A stretch of 64,000 nt of DNA, from positions 5,022,001-5,086,000 of the forward strand of contig NZ_CP163528.1 in assembly GCF_041081105.1 (NCBI RefSeq), given 5' to 3'. The translations under genes and the position numbers were made by a program. The stretch is from Promicromonospora sp. Populi. GTDB lineage: Bacteria; Actinomycetota; Actinomycetes; Actinomycetales; Cellulomonadaceae. The notes under the pieces are model-generated. The model was not told the DNA's origin and did not search any database. It saw nothing but the letters and a program-made list of their open reading frames with translations. Positions 26,485-34,851 of this stretch are shown piece after piece; the stretch's first letter is position 1; each line of letters opens with the position of its first letter.

Positions 26485-27140
26485 GAGGTCCTCCTGCGCA
26501 GCCAGGGGGTCAGCGCTCGGCCGATCGCCCAGAGGGCGAGGTCCAGCACCAGGGCGAGCAGGATGCACGCGAGCGTGGCGGTCATGATCTCGGCCCGGTA
26601 GAAGTTGTTGCGGAAGCCCTGGAACATGAGCTGCCCGAGCCCGCCGAACCCGACCACCACGCCGACGGTCACCAGCGCGACGGTGGACACGGTGGCCAGC
26701 CGCAGCCCGGCGACGATGCTCGGCAGCGCGCTCGGCATGGCCACCTGGAAGAGCAGCCGCCCGGACCCGTAGCCCAGGCCGCGGGCGGCGTCTATGACCG
26801 CGGGGTCCACGGTGGCGAGCCCCGCCACGGTGTTGCGCAGGATGATGAGCAGCGCGTAGACCACCAGACCCACGAGGACGGGCGTGCGGCCGATCCCGAG
26901 CAGCGGCGCCAGGATCGCGAACAGCGCCAGGGACGGCACCGTGTACATGACGGCGGCCACGCCGAGCACCGGCCCGGACAACCACCGCGACCGGGAGATC
27001 AGCGCCCCCAGCGGGATCGCGATGGCCGCGGAGATCAGGACGGCCTCGATCGTCAGGCCCGCGTGCTCGATCGTGCGTTCCCAAAGTACGGGTGCGTTGT
27101 CGACCACATAGGACCAGGAGAACCAGGGGTTGCCGGGCAT
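26481..27140 (-). CDS. Osmoprotectant ABC transporter permease (first)
   Basis: 219 residues from ATG 27140, placed 42 bp from the divergent ATPase start; any longer frame would run into that gene. An N-terminal periplasmic helix (WFSWSYVVDNAPVLWERTIEH) and about five membrane segments are followed by the coupling loop VIDAARGLGYGSGRLLFQVAMPSALPS. Motif and length match the OpuBB/YehW class. It is translationally coupled to the second permease. Confidence 0.86.
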   Translation of the reverse strand: MPGNPWFSWSYVVDNAPVLWERTIEHAGLTIEAVLISAAIAIPLGALISRSRWLSGPVLGVAAVMYTVPSLALFAILAPLLGIGRTPVLVGLVVYALLIILRNTVAGLATVDPAVIDAARGLGYGSGRLLFQVAMPSALPSIVAGLRLATVSTVALVTVGVVVGFGGLGQLMFQGFRNNFYRAEIMTATLACILLALVLDLALWAIGRALTPWLRRRTS

Positions 27141-27182
27141 GCCGTAGAACCTACCTTGCGTCCGACCCGGTAGGTTCGTGAC

Positions 27183-28223
27183 ATGGCTGCCCGCACCGTG
27201 ATCGAGCTGGACAACGTTCGCAAGACGTACGGTGACGACGCCGTCGCCGTCCAAGGACTGAGCCTCTCCGTGCGCGAGCACGAGGTGCTCGCGCTCGTCG
27301 GCCCGTCGGGCTGCGGCAAGTCGACCACGCTGCGTATGGTCAACCGGTTGGTGGAGCCGACGTCGGGCCGCATCCTGCTCGACGGCGAGGACGTCACCAC
27401 CACCGACCCCGTGGCCCTGCGCCGCCGCATCGGGTACGTGATCCAGAACGTCGGCCTGTTCCCGCACCGCACCGTCGAGGCCAACATCGCCACCGTTCCC
27501 GCCCTGCTCGGTTGGGACCGCAAGCGCACCCGGGCCCGCGTCACCGAGCTGCTCGACCTCGTGGGCCTGCCGGCCGCGGACTTCGCGAAGCGGTACCCGC
27601 ACGAGCTGTCCGGCGGTGAGCGCCAGCGCATCGGCGTGGCGCGCGCCCTGGCTACCGACCCGCCGGTGCTGCTGATGGACGAGCCGTTCGGCGCCGTCGA
27701 CCCGGAGTTCCGCCGGCACCTGCAGACGGAGTTCGCGCGCATCCAGCGCGAGACCGGGACGACTGTGATCCTCGTGACGCACGACATCGACGAGGCGGCG
27801 CGCCTCGGCGACCGGATCGCCGTCCTCTCCCGCGGCGGCCACCTCGAACAGGTGGCGAGCCCGCTCGCGGTGCTCGCCCACCCGGCGTCGGACCGGGTGC
27901 GGGACTTCATCGGCGACGGCTCCGCCTCGCGCATGCTCGCGCTGGCCGAGGTGCAGACCGCCGACCTGGAGAGCGCGGACCGGATCATTCAGCCCGCGCC
28001 CGCGCCCGTCGCGCTGGGCGCCCGCCTGACCGACGCGTTCGAGGCCGTGGCCGCGCTCCCCGGGTCCGCCATGGGCCGGGTGCCGGTCGTGGGGGACTCG
28101 GGCGACGTCGTCGGCTCGCTCACCGCCGACGGGATCCTCGGCGCGCTGCGCCGGGCGGCGGACGCCGCGGTGGACGTACCGGACACCGCCTACGACGTGC
28201 AGGACGCGCGACCGGCAGTGTGA
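27183..28223 (+). CDS. Osmoprotectant ABC transporter ATP-binding protein with CBS remnant
   Basis: 346 residues. Walker A GPSGCGKST (40-48), Q-loop YVIQNVGLFPHRTV, signature ELSGGERQRIGVARALA, Walker B LLMDEPFGAVD and switch His VTHDIDE are all intact. The C-terminus (MGRVPVVGDSGDVVGSLTADGILGALR) is a single CBS-like half; ProV/OpuA ATPases use paired CBS domains for osmosensing, so the regulation may differ. It is divergent from its cognate permeases across a 42-bp promoter region. Confidence 0.9.
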   Translation: MAARTVIELDNVRKTYGDDAVAVQGLSLSVREHEVLALVGPSGCGKSTTLRMVNRLVEPTSGRILLDGEDVTTTDPVALRRRIGYVIQNVGLFPHRTVEANIATVPALLGWDRKRTRARVTELLDLVGLPAADFAKRYPHELSGGERQRIGVARALATDPPVLLMDEPFGAVDPEFRRHLQTEFARIQRETGTTVILVTHDIDEAARLGDRIAVLSRGGHLEQVASPLAVLAHPASDRVRDFIGDGSASRMLALAEVQTADLESADRIIQPAPAPVALGARLTDAFEAVAALPGSAMGRVPVVGDSGDVVGSLTADGILGALRRAADAAVDVPDTAYDVQDARPAV

Positions 28224-28290
28224 CGGACGCCGCCTTTTGCGCGACGCCGAGGCCAGGGCCCGGTCGAACCGCTCCCGATAGTCTCGGGGC

Positions 28291-29187
28291 GTGACCAACG
28301 CACGCGTAGCCCTCGCGACCTGCTCCCAGCTGCCCGACCTCGACAAGGACGACGCGCCGCTGATCGGCGCGCTGGCCGAGCGCGGTGTGACCGCCGAACC
28401 CGCGGTGTGGGACGACCCGGCCGTCGACTGGCAGGCCTACGACCTCGTCCTGGTCCGGTCCACCTGGGACTACTCGCCGCGGCACGACGAGTTCCTCGCC
28501 TGGGCGCGCGCCCTGCCGAAGGTCGCCAACTCCGCCGACGTCATCGAGTGGAACACCGACAAGCGGTACCTGCGCGAGCTCGAAGCCGCCGGGATCCCCG
28601 TCATCCCCACGATCTGGCTCGACCCCGCGCGGCACCTGTCCAAGCGCGCAGTGCACACCCGCATGCCCGCCTTCGGCGACTTCGTGGTCAAGCCCGTCGT
28701 CAGCGCCGGCGCCAAGAACACCGGTCGCTACCAGCCGGTCTCCGCGCAGTCGCGCGGCAAGGCCATCGCACACGCCACGCGTCTGCTCGACGACGGCCGC
28801 TGGGTCATGATCCAGCCCTACGTCACCTCCGTCGACACCACCGGCGAGACCTGCCTGATCTTCATCGAGGGCGAGCTCACGCACGCCGTCCGGAAGAACG
28901 CCCTGCTCACCGGCCCGGCCGAGGAGTCCGGCGAGCTCTACGCGGAAGAGGAGATGGAGTCCTTCGAGGCCACGCCCGCCCAGATCGACGTGGCGCAGCG
29001 GGCGCTCGCGGTGGCCCGGGAGGCCACCGGGGCGGACCTCACCTACGCGCGCGTAGACCTCGTCTCGGGCGACGACGGCGAGCCCATGGTCATCGAGCTG
29101 GAGCTCACCGAGCCGTCGCTCTGGATGCGGTACGGGTCCGGCGTCGAGGGCAGGCTGGCCGACGCCGTGGTGAAGCTGCTGGGCTGA
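28291..29187 (+). CDS. ATP-grasp domain protein (RimK/glutathione-synthetase-like)
   Basis: 298 residues, GTG start. Begins with a Rossmann-like pre-ATP-grasp region (VALATCSQLPDLDKDD, YDLVLVRSTWDYSPRHDEFL) and continues into the ATP-grasp fold: FVVKPVVSAGAKNTGRY (~130-146), WVMIQPYVTSVDTTGETCLIF (ATP-binding and hinge region) and a metal-binding end ARVDLVSGDDGEPMVIELELTEPSL. These enzymes ligate a carboxylate to an amine or thiol using ATP. Close relatives lack an assigned substrate. A strong terminator follows. Confidence 0.82.
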   Translation: MTNARVALATCSQLPDLDKDDAPLIGALAERGVTAEPAVWDDPAVDWQAYDLVLVRSTWDYSPRHDEFLAWARALPKVANSADVIEWNTDKRYLRELEAAGIPVIPTIWLDPARHLSKRAVHTRMPAFGDFVVKPVVSAGAKNTGRYQPVSAQSRGKAIAHATRLLDDGRWVMIQPYVTSVDTTGETCLIFIEGELTHAVRKNALLTGPAEESGELYAEEEMESFEATPAQIDVAQRALAVAREATGADLTYARVDLVSGDDGEPMVIELELTEPSLWMRYGSGVEGRLADAVVKLLG

Positions 29188-29208
29188 GGCCGCCGTCGGG
29201 CAAGACAG

Positions 29209-29238
29209 AAGGGCCCCTCGCTTGTGCGAGGGGCCCTT
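29209..29238. terminator. Terminator between ATP-grasp gene and tRNA-His
   Basis: Perfect 13-bp stem (AAGGGCCCCTCGC / GCGAGGGGCCCTT) with loop TTGT. It sits downstream of both the plus-strand ATP-grasp gene and the minus-strand tRNA, so it can serve both. Its A/T flanks give a T-tract on each strand. Confidence 0.8.
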
Positions 29239-29243
29239 GCGTC

Positions 29244-29319
29244 TGGGGTGAGCGACGGGACTTGAACCCGCGGCCCTCGCGACCACAACGCGATGCTCTA
29301 CCAGCTGAGCTACGCCCAC
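29244..29319 (-). tRNA. tRNA-His (GTG)
   Basis: Cloverleaf read on the minus strand: acceptor GTGGGCG/CGCTCAC with one G-T pair, D-arm GCTC/GAGC, anticodon stem TCGCG/CGCGA with loop TTGTGGT (anticodon GTG), T-arm GCGGG-TTCAAGT-CCCGT, discriminator C and an encoded CCA. A G at 29320 provides the G-1 characteristic of tRNA-His, opposite discriminator C73. Confidence 0.96.
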
Positions 29320-29391
29320 CATGTTCGCCGATCATGGACCGGCGACCGTCGAAAAGCATACATGGTCACTGCCCGCGGACCGAACTGAAAA

Positions 29392-30027
29392 CTATCGCGC
29401 GAGCGGCTTCGTGACGGACGTCTCCGCGACACGTTCCGCGGCGGCGCGGGCCGTCGCGGTGTCGGGGCCGGGCTGCGCCGGGAACAGGACCTCGCGGTAG
29501 TAGCGCAGCTCGTCGATCGACTCGAGGATGTCGGCGAGCGCGCGGTGCCCGCCCCCCTTCTTCGGGGAAGCGAAGTAGACGCGCGGATACCAGCGCCGGG
29601 CGAGCTCCTTGATGGAGGACACGTCGACGATCCGGTAGTGCAGGTGCTCCACGAGCTGGGGCATGTGCAGGTCCAGGAACGACTTGTCCGTGCCTACCGA
29701 GTTGCCGGCCAGCGGCGCCTTGCGCGGCTCCGGCACCCACTCGCGGACGTACGCCAGGATCTGCTCCTGCGCCTCCTCGAGGGTCAGCCCCCCGTCGAGC
29801 TCGTCGAGCAGGCCGGACGTGGTGTGCATCGTGCGGACGAAGTCGTTCATCTGCGCCAGGGCCTCGGCCGGAGGCTTGACGAGGACATCGACACCGGTGC
29901 CCAGGACGTTGAGGTCGGAGTCGGTGACGATCGCGGCGACCTCGACGAGCGCGTCGGCGCGCAGGTCCAGGCCGGTCATCTCGCAGTCGATCCAGACGAT
30001 GCGCTCGTTGGGGTTGGGAGTACTCAC
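29392..30027 (-). CDS. orn: Oligoribonuclease
   Basis: 211 residues, GTG start. DEDD exonuclease residues are visible: IVWIDCEMTGLD (Asp14, Glu16), GNSVGTDKSFLDLHMP, and GHRALADILESIDELRYYR with the final His/Asp. Orn degrades 2- to 5-mer RNAs, including pGpG and pApA from cyclic dinucleotide turnover, and is usually essential. The length is normal with a slightly long Ala-rich C-terminus. The conserved actinobacterial orn and tRNA-His adjacency is seen here. Confidence 0.95.
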   Translation of the reverse strand: MSTPNPNERIVWIDCEMTGLDLRADALVEVAAIVTDSDLNVLGTGVDVLVKPPAEALAQMNDFVRTMHTTSGLLDELDGGLTLEEAQEQILAYVREWVPEPRKAPLAGNSVGTDKSFLDLHMPQLVEHLHYRIVDVSSIKELARRWYPRVYFASPKKGGGHRALADILESIDELRYYREVLFPAQPGPDTATARAAAERVAETSVTKPLAR

Positions 30028-30095
30028 ACGACCCAGCCTATTCCGTAGAACGCGGACCGCTTACGTGATTCTGTGGTGCCGCCTGGGGCGGGCGC

Positions 30096-30139
30096 AGAAA
30101 GGCCCCTCCGAGGCGACCGGGGTCGTCCTGGGAAGGGCC
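30096..30139 (-). terminator. Probable terminator of the 49-residue gene
   Basis: On the minus strand GGCCCTTCC (30139-30131) pairs with GGAGGGGCC (30109-30101), one G-T pair, enclosing an inner CGACC/GGTCG hairpin, followed by TTTCTG. It is well placed downstream of the small gene starting at 30308. Confidence 0.55.
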
Positions 30140-30158
30140 AGGGTGCGGCGGGCGCCGG

Positions 30159-30308
30159 TCAGCTCAGGCGGAACCACTTGGCGCGCTTGGCGGTGGGGCG
30201 CTCCGAACGTGCGCGCAGCGCGCGCTCCTGGGCGCTGGCGGCCTCCGCGCGGCGGGCGATCTCGGCAACCTGTGCGCGGCCGATGTCGTAAGCGGTCTGG
30301 GCATGCAT
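30159..30308 (-). CDS. Small basic protein of unknown function (49 residues)
   Basis: ATG 30308 is preceded by GGAAGGACC. The peptide starts MHAQTAYDIGRAQVAEIARR and continues as an Arg/Ala-rich amphipathic helix (AEAASAQERALRARSERPTA) ending KRAKWFRLS. Its start resembles the other tiny gene at 32652 (MHTEYDLAQ): both have Met-His, then Tyr-Asp, then a charged helix. Terminator-like sequence follows. Proteins like this occur as orphan small genes in actinobacteria; no function is known. Confidence 0.6.
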   Translation of the reverse strand: MHAQTAYDIGRAQVAEIARRAEAASAQERALRARSERPTAKRAKWFRLS

Positions 30309-30562
30309 GACTGGGGTCCTTCCAGGGGTGGGGAGAGGGTGACGGCCTCGTGGGGCGCTCCGGCCGGGTTGCGGCTCCGCGTCCATCGGTGTTTCCGTCG
30401 TGTTACATCATCCCTGATGGTGGAAATCCCGCGCAAGGCGGACAGCGGTGACGTGCGGCACCTTTGCGCAGGTCAGCGCGGTGACGCAGGTCACGGAGCG
30501 CCTTCTGAGGAGCGCGCGACGCCGGGCGCAGGCTCTCAGGGTGTGGCGCTATCTTCGACGTC

Positions 30563-31483
30563 GTGACTGTCGCGCCGTCCGACGCGGAGCTCGTGATCTG
30601 TGCCAGGCAAGGCGCCGTTGAGGCGCTCGGCCTGCTGCTCGTGCGGCACGAGGCGGGCATGCGGGCGGTCGCGTTGCGTATCCTGGGTTATGGCCCGGAC
30701 GCGGACGACGTCGTCCAGGACGCCTCGCTGACCGCCTTGCGTCGCATCGGTAGTCTGCGTGATCCCGAGTCCGTGGGCCCTTGGCTCAGGGCGATCGTGC
30801 GCAACGAGTGCCGGATGAGGCTGCGGCGCTCCCGTGAGCTGCCGTTCGACGGTGCGGACCTGCTTGTCGGTGGTGCCTCGCCGGACGAGGTGATCGAGCG
30901 GCACGCGCTGCGGGACTGGATCTGGCACGCGATGGGGGAGCTGTCGCCCAGGCTCCAGCTCCCGTTGCTGCTCAGGTACTTCACCGGCGTCACGGCGTAC
31001 GACGAGATCGCCGCGGCCTGTGACGTGCCGGTCGGGACGGTGCGCAGCCGACTCAACCAGGCCAGGTCCAAGCTGGCCGAGGCCTTGCTCGGCACGGCCG
31101 AGCAGGCGCACGACGACGCGGCCAAGCTGACCGCCCTGCGGCGCCGGGAGGGCCTCGAGACTCTCGAGGCGGCCGAACAGGGGCGGTTCCCGGAGGTCGT
31201 GGCCGAATGGTCGCCGCAGATCCAGCTGGCTACAAGAACGGTCAGTGGTGGGCTGGACCTGGTCCTGGCCGGCATGGAGTGCGACCTGGTGGCCGGGGTC
31301 CGGCAGCGCATGCGGCACACGGTGGCGAGCAAGGACCTGACCATCTGGGAGATGGACCTGATCAACCCGCCGGACGACCCCGAGCACTGCCCGCCGAGCG
31401 TCGTGTGGTTGATGTCGCTGGAGGACGGCAGGCCGCGCCGGCTCCGGCTGCTGCATCCCGCTGTGACCACGGTCACGGCGTAG
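30563..31483 (+). CDS. ECF-type RNA polymerase sigma factor
   Basis: 306 residues, GTG start. Region 2 spans ~20-90 (ALRILGYGPDADDVVQDASLTALRRI, RAIVRNECRMRLRR), region 4 ~118-172 (RLQLPLLLRYFTGVTAYDEIA, CDVPVGTVRSRLNQARSKL). A C-terminal extension of ~130 residues follows (GGLDLVLAGMECDLVAGVRQ, EDGRPRRLRLLHP), as in actinobacterial ECF groups with SnoaL-like or other sensory tails. No anti-sigma gene is adjacent, so the tail may regulate it. An alpha/beta-hydrolase starts 37 bp downstream. Confidence 0.87.
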   Translation: MTVAPSDAELVICARQGAVEALGLLLVRHEAGMRAVALRILGYGPDADDVVQDASLTALRRIGSLRDPESVGPWLRAIVRNECRMRLRRSRELPFDGADLLVGGASPDEVIERHALRDWIWHAMGELSPRLQLPLLLRYFTGVTAYDEIAAACDVPVGTVRSRLNQARSKLAEALLGTAEQAHDDAAKLTALRRREGLETLEAAEQGRFPEVVAEWSPQIQLATRTVSGGLDLVLAGMECDLVAGVRQRMRHTVASKDLTIWEMDLINPPDDPEHCPPSVVWLMSLEDGRPRRLRLLHPAVTTVTA

Positions 31484-31520
31484 AGATCGAACTTTGCCGC
31501 CTGCTGCGCATCTTGCGGGC

Positions 31521-32375
31521 ATGACTACACACACGATCGAGATCGACGGGGTCACCCAGCGCTACCACGTGCACGGCCAAGGCCCGCTGTGCCTGATGCA
31601 CTCGGGCGGCCCCGGCATCGCCTGGGACTACCTGCGGATGCCGGAGGTCGAGAAGCACGTGACGGCGGTGTACATCGAGCCCGTCGGCACACCGGACGCC
31701 GACCGGCTGGCCGGGCACCCGCACGGCTACACGCGGGAGCGGTACGCCAAGGCGATAGACGGCGTGATCGACGACCTCGGCGCGCCGCAGGTGTACCTGC
31801 TGGGTCACTCGCACGGCGGCTTCGTCGCCCAGCACTTCGCCCTGACCCGTCCGTCCCGGCTCGCCGGGGTGATCCTGTACGAGAGCTCGCCGGTCACCGG
31901 GCCGGAGCTGTTCATGGAGGCCCAGCGCAACTTCGAGAAGTTCGCCGTCCGGTTTGCGGGTCACCCGGAGCTGCCGGAGATCACGAAGGCGTGGCGGGCC
32001 GTGCCCACGATCGACGACGACGAGACCATGACCCAGGTCCTGCGGACCCTGCTGCCGGTCTACCTCAAGGACTACTGGGCCGGGGAGTCCGACTTCTCGC
32101 GGCTGCGGTCGAACGTCCGGGGCCGCCATGTGTCCGGCCTGGACGACAACCTCCAGCCGGAGGTGATCGACGACCGCGCCGCCCTCGGCACGCTCTCGGT
32201 GCCCGCCCTGGTGATGGTCGGTACCTACGACTTCATCTGCGGGCCGCGCTGGGCGCAGGAGCTGCACGATCGGATCCCGGGCTCCAGGCTGGCCGTGCTC
32301 GCCGACAGCGGCCACTTCGGGCACATCGAGCAGCCAGGGGAGTTCGCCAGGGCCATCGCGGACTTCACGTCCTAG
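31521..32375 (+). CDS. Alpha/beta-hydrolase, probably co-expressed with the ECF sigma factor
   Basis: 284 residues from ATG 31521. Oxyanion motif HSGGPG (27-32), nucleophile GHSHGG (Ser97), acid in VGTYDFICG, and catalytic His in DSGHFGHIEQP near the end. The HSGGPG form is shared with proline iminopeptidases and related ester hydrolases. No signal peptide, hence cytoplasmic. Only 37 bp separate it from the sigma gene and a strong terminator ends the unit. Confidence 0.85.
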   Translation: MTTHTIEIDGVTQRYHVHGQGPLCLMHSGGPGIAWDYLRMPEVEKHVTAVYIEPVGTPDADRLAGHPHGYTRERYAKAIDGVIDDLGAPQVYLLGHSHGGFVAQHFALTRPSRLAGVILYESSPVTGPELFMEAQRNFEKFAVRFAGHPELPEITKAWRAVPTIDDDETMTQVLRTLLPVYLKDYWAGESDFSRLRSNVRGRHVSGLDDNLQPEVIDDRAALGTLSVPALVMVGTYDFICGPRWAQELHDRIPGSRLAVLADSGHFGHIEQPGEFARAIADFTS

Positions 32376-32379
32376 ACAA

Positions 32380-32422
32380 CGCCGAAGCAGAGCGGGTGCT
32401 CGGCACCCGCTCTGCTTCGGCG
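32380..32422. terminator. Strong bidirectional terminator hairpin
   Basis: Perfect 20-bp stem (CGCCGAAGCAGAGCGGGTGC / its complement at 32403-32422) with loop TCG, lying five bases after the hydrolase stop; the outer AAC/GTT flanks extend the pairing with one bulge. It also lies downstream of the minus-strand small gene at 32652. Confidence 0.85.
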
Positions 32423-32433
32423 GTTGTGGGCGG

Positions 32434-32466
32434 CGCGGGATGCCGGGTTCGATCCGGCAGGCGCCA
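32434..32466 (+). other. tRNA T-arm/acceptor-like remnant
   Basis: GCGGGATGCCGGGTTCGATC followed by CGGCAGGCGCCA resembles the 3' third of a tRNA: a TTCGATC loop and a -CGCCA-like end. The T-stem does not pair in register (GGGTTCGATC with CGG), and no anticodon or 5' half exists upstream. It could be a decayed tRNA or an attachment-site scar; chance similarity cannot be excluded. Confidence 0.3.
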
Positions 32467-32472
32467 TCAGGG

Positions 32473-32652
32473 TCATGCGGACCGCACGCGCAGGGCGGGT
32501 GCCGGTGCGCGGCTGTCGTTCCGGTGCGCGGCGCGGGCCTCGGCCTTGCGTCGCTTCTGCTCCTCGCGGAGCCTGCGTGAGCGCCGGTGTTCCTCGGCGT
32601 CTCGGAGGCGATCCCGGTGAAGGGACTGTGCCAGGTCGTACTCGGTATGCAC
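32473..32652 (-). CDS. Small highly charged protein of unknown function (59 residues)
   Basis: GTG 32652 follows AAAGG at good spacing. The sequence starts MHTEYDLAQSLHRDRLRDAE and continues as an Arg/Lys/Glu-rich helix (EHRRSRRLREEQKRRKAEAR) with a basic tail. It looks like a distant relative of the 49-residue protein at 30308. It may bind nucleic acid or partner proteins, but nothing specific is visible. Confidence 0.5.
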   Translation of the reverse strand: MHTEYDLAQSLHRDRLRDAEEHRRSRRLREEQKRRKAEARAAHRNDSRAPAPALRVRSA

Positions 32653-32864
32653 GTGAGTGCCTTTCGTGACGCTGGATCGTCGGTCTCCCGACATGGGTCT
32701 GGCCGGACCCTTTCCACCGCCCGGTATGGGACCGGACGGACGTCACCGCGGTGTGCCCTGAGCCTCCCAGGAAACACCGGCGTTACGCACGGCTTTTTGT
32801 TCCGGACGGGTCAGACGCTCAGATCGCGCGGGCGGCTTGCGCGCACAGCCCGCTGAAGGGTTCA

Positions 32865-32894
32865 CTAAAGATTCCTTGCGCAAGTGTTCTTTAG
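32865..32894 (+). promoter_or_regulatory. Palindromic putative operator of the ArsR-like regulator
   Basis: CTAAAGA-N4-TTGCGCAA-N4-TCTTTAG: outer arms 32865-32871 and 32888-32894 are exact complements around a self-complementary core at 32876-32883. It ends 17 bp before the regulator ATG, so the regulator may control its own operon. Confidence 0.6.
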
Positions 32895-32911
32895 CGTTCT
32901 AGGGTCGCCGC

Positions 32912-33541
32912 ATGCCCGAGCAGAAGCAGCCCGAGATCCAGGGCTTCACCCGGCCGACGCCGCCTGACGACGTCGTCATCTCGCAGACCGACGCGATCAA
33001 GGCCATGACCCACCCCCTGCGGCTCCGCCTGCTCGACCTGTTCGACCCGGGTGTTGAGCTCACTGCTACCCAGTGCGCCGAGCGGACCGGGGAGTCGGTG
33101 GCGAGCTGCTCGTTCCACCTGCGCCAGCTCGAGAAGTACGGTCACGTCGAGCGGGCCGAGCCGCACGGCAAGGAGCGCCCGTGGCGGATGGTGGGCCGCG
33201 GGTTCAGCGTTCGGCCCGACCTCGCCGACCCGGAGTCGTGGCCGGCCGCGAAGGCGTTCGGCAGCATGTTCGTCGCCGAGCAGTTCGGGCGCCTGCAGCG
33301 CTGGCTCGCCGACGCCGCCGACGACGACCCGGACTGGGTGTACGCAACCACCCAGACGCACCAGGAGTACTGGGTCACCCGCGACGAGCTCGACAACCTC
33401 TCCCGTCGGCTCGAAGCGCTCACCGAGCCGTTCCGTGGCCGGATGGCGGACCCGGACCAGCGCCCGCCGGGCGCGCGGCGGTCGCACCTCTTCGGCGCGG
33501 TCTGGTCGGAGATCCCGGACCCGGCCGAGGAGGAGGCATGA
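32912..33541 (+). CDS. ArsR-like winged-helix transcriptional regulator
   Basis: 209 residues. The DNA-binding domain (residues ~25-90) contains MTHPLRLRLLDLF, LTATQCAERTGESVASCSFHLRQLEKYGHVE and PWRMV. The remaining ~110 residues, with repeated Trp and acidic segments (AADDDPDWVYATTQTHQEYW), form a domain common in actinobacterial regulators beside MFS transporters. Its stop overlaps the transporter start (ATGA), making a regulator-exporter operon. Confidence 0.85.
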   Translation: MPEQKQPEIQGFTRPTPPDDVVISQTDAIKAMTHPLRLRLLDLFDPGVELTATQCAERTGESVASCSFHLRQLEKYGHVERAEPHGKERPWRMVGRGFSVRPDLADPESWPAAKAFGSMFVAEQFGRLQRWLADAADDDPDWVYATTQTHQEYWVTRDELDNLSRRLEALTEPFRGRMADPDQRPPGARRSHLFGAVWSEIPDPAEEEA

Positions 33542-34851
33542 CCGCCGTCGGGCCCGCTGCCCCCGGCGACGGGGCCGCCCAGGGCGACCCGTCCGCCGTC
33601 GGGCAGGTGGTGCGGGACGATCCCGCCCGGCACCTACGGACACCGCTCTTCCGCACGCTCGTGGTGGGCTGGACGCTCGCGAACGTGGCGGACTCGCTCC
33701 TGACGCTGCTCATGGCCGTCTGGGTCGCCGACCTGACGGGCAGCAACGCCCTGGGCGGCCTGACGTTCGCGCTGCTGGGCCTGCCGGCGCTGGCGTCCCC
33801 GTTCCTTGGGCACCTCGCCGACCGGGTGTCCCGGCGGCGCATGCTGGTGATCGCCTACGTCGTGGGCGCGCTCGGGCTGGTGCCGCTGTTCTGGGTGACC
33901 CGGCCGGACCAGGTCTGGGTGATCTTCGCCTCCACGCTCGTCTACTCAGCGGTGGCCTATGTGACCGGGGCATGCCAGTCGGGCCTCCTCAAGGACCTTG
34001 TGCCCGACGACGCTCTGGGCCACGCGAACGGCCGCCTCTCGATGATCGACCAGGTGCTCCGGGTGGCCCTGCCGGTGCTCGGCGCTGGGGTCTACGCCCT
34101 GGTGGGCGTCGTGCCGCTGGTCGCGGTGGCGATCGCCGGGTTTGTGGGCGCAGCGGTGGTGTTCTGCCTGGTGCGGGTCACTGAGTCACACTTTGAGGAC
34201 GTGCCGGGCGAGTCGTACCTCGCGGCAACGACCGCTGGGTTCCGGCACCTGTTCGGCACGCAGCCGCTGGGCGGCATGACGTGGAACGCGGTGATCGTGT
34301 TCGCTTCGGTCGGCGTTGTGAACGCCGTCGTGTTCTCAGTGCTGGACGGTCTGGGGATGTCGGCCGCCTGGCTCGGGCCGCTCACCGTGCTGCAGGGGGT
34401 GGCGGGGTTCGTCGCCGGCGCGGTCACGCCGCGCCTGATGATCCGGTTCGGGCGGCCGCGCATCTACGCGCTGGGGATCATCGGTTCCGGCGTGGCCCTG
34501 GTGCCTCTCATGTCCGGCTGGGTGATTCCCGCTGTGGCGTGCCAGGCGCTGCTCGGGTTCGGGCTGACCTCAGCGATCATCGCGTGGACCACCGAGCGGC
34601 AGGTCCGTACGCCCGAACGGCTCCAGGGCCGGGTCGCGGCCGCCGGCCACCTGGTGAACAACCTGCCGGGCACCGTGGTGACGGCGATCGGCGCCGGCCT
34701 GCTCGCGTTCGTCGACTACCGGCTGCTGGTGCTGTTCAGCGTCGTCGTCACGATCGGTGCAGGGCTGCTGGCGCTGCGCCTGCGCGACAGTGAGGTCAGG
34801 CCTCGCCCGGGAGGGCCTTGCGGATCACCAGGCGGGTCCAGGCTCCGATGA
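33538..34851 (+). CDS. Major facilitator superfamily transporter, probable exporter
   Basis: 437 residues, ATG overlapping the regulator stop. Twelve hydrophobic segments are apparent; the loop-2 MFS motif is GHLADRVSRRRML. The class is the MFS_3-like group often encoded beside ArsR-type regulators and thought to export drugs or metabolites. The final ~20 residues (Pro/Gly/Arg-rich) look like coding read into the opposite gene: the 3' end overlaps the convergent FHA gene by 56 bp. Confidence 0.85.
   Translation: MTAVGPAAPGDGAAQGDPSAVGQVVRDDPARHLRTPLFRTLVVGWTLANVADSLLTLLMAVWVADLTGSNALGGLTFALLGLPALASPFLGHLADRVSRRRMLVIAYVVGALGLVPLFWVTRPDQVWVIFASTLVYSAVAYVTGACQSGLLKDLVPDDALGHANGRLSMIDQVLRVALPVLGAGVYALVGVVPLVAVAIAGFVGAAVVFCLVRVTESHFEDVPGESYLAATTAGFRHLFGTQPLGGMTWNAVIVFASVGVVNAVVFSVLDGLGMSAAWLGPLTVLQGVAGFVAGAVTPRLMIRFGRPRIYALGIIGSGVALVPLMSGWVIPAVACQALLGFGLTSAIIAWTTERQVRTPERLQGRVAAAGHLVNNLPGTVVTAIGAGLLAFVDYRLLVLFSVVVTIGAGLLALRLRDSEVRPRPGGPCGSPGGSRLR

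Noticed and set aside
26481..28346. A 621-codon minus-strand frame that would give the first osmoprotectant permease a 400-residue N-terminus
   Set aside because: The extension is antisense to the intact ATPase gene and has no domain; ATG 27140 gives a permease of normal length.
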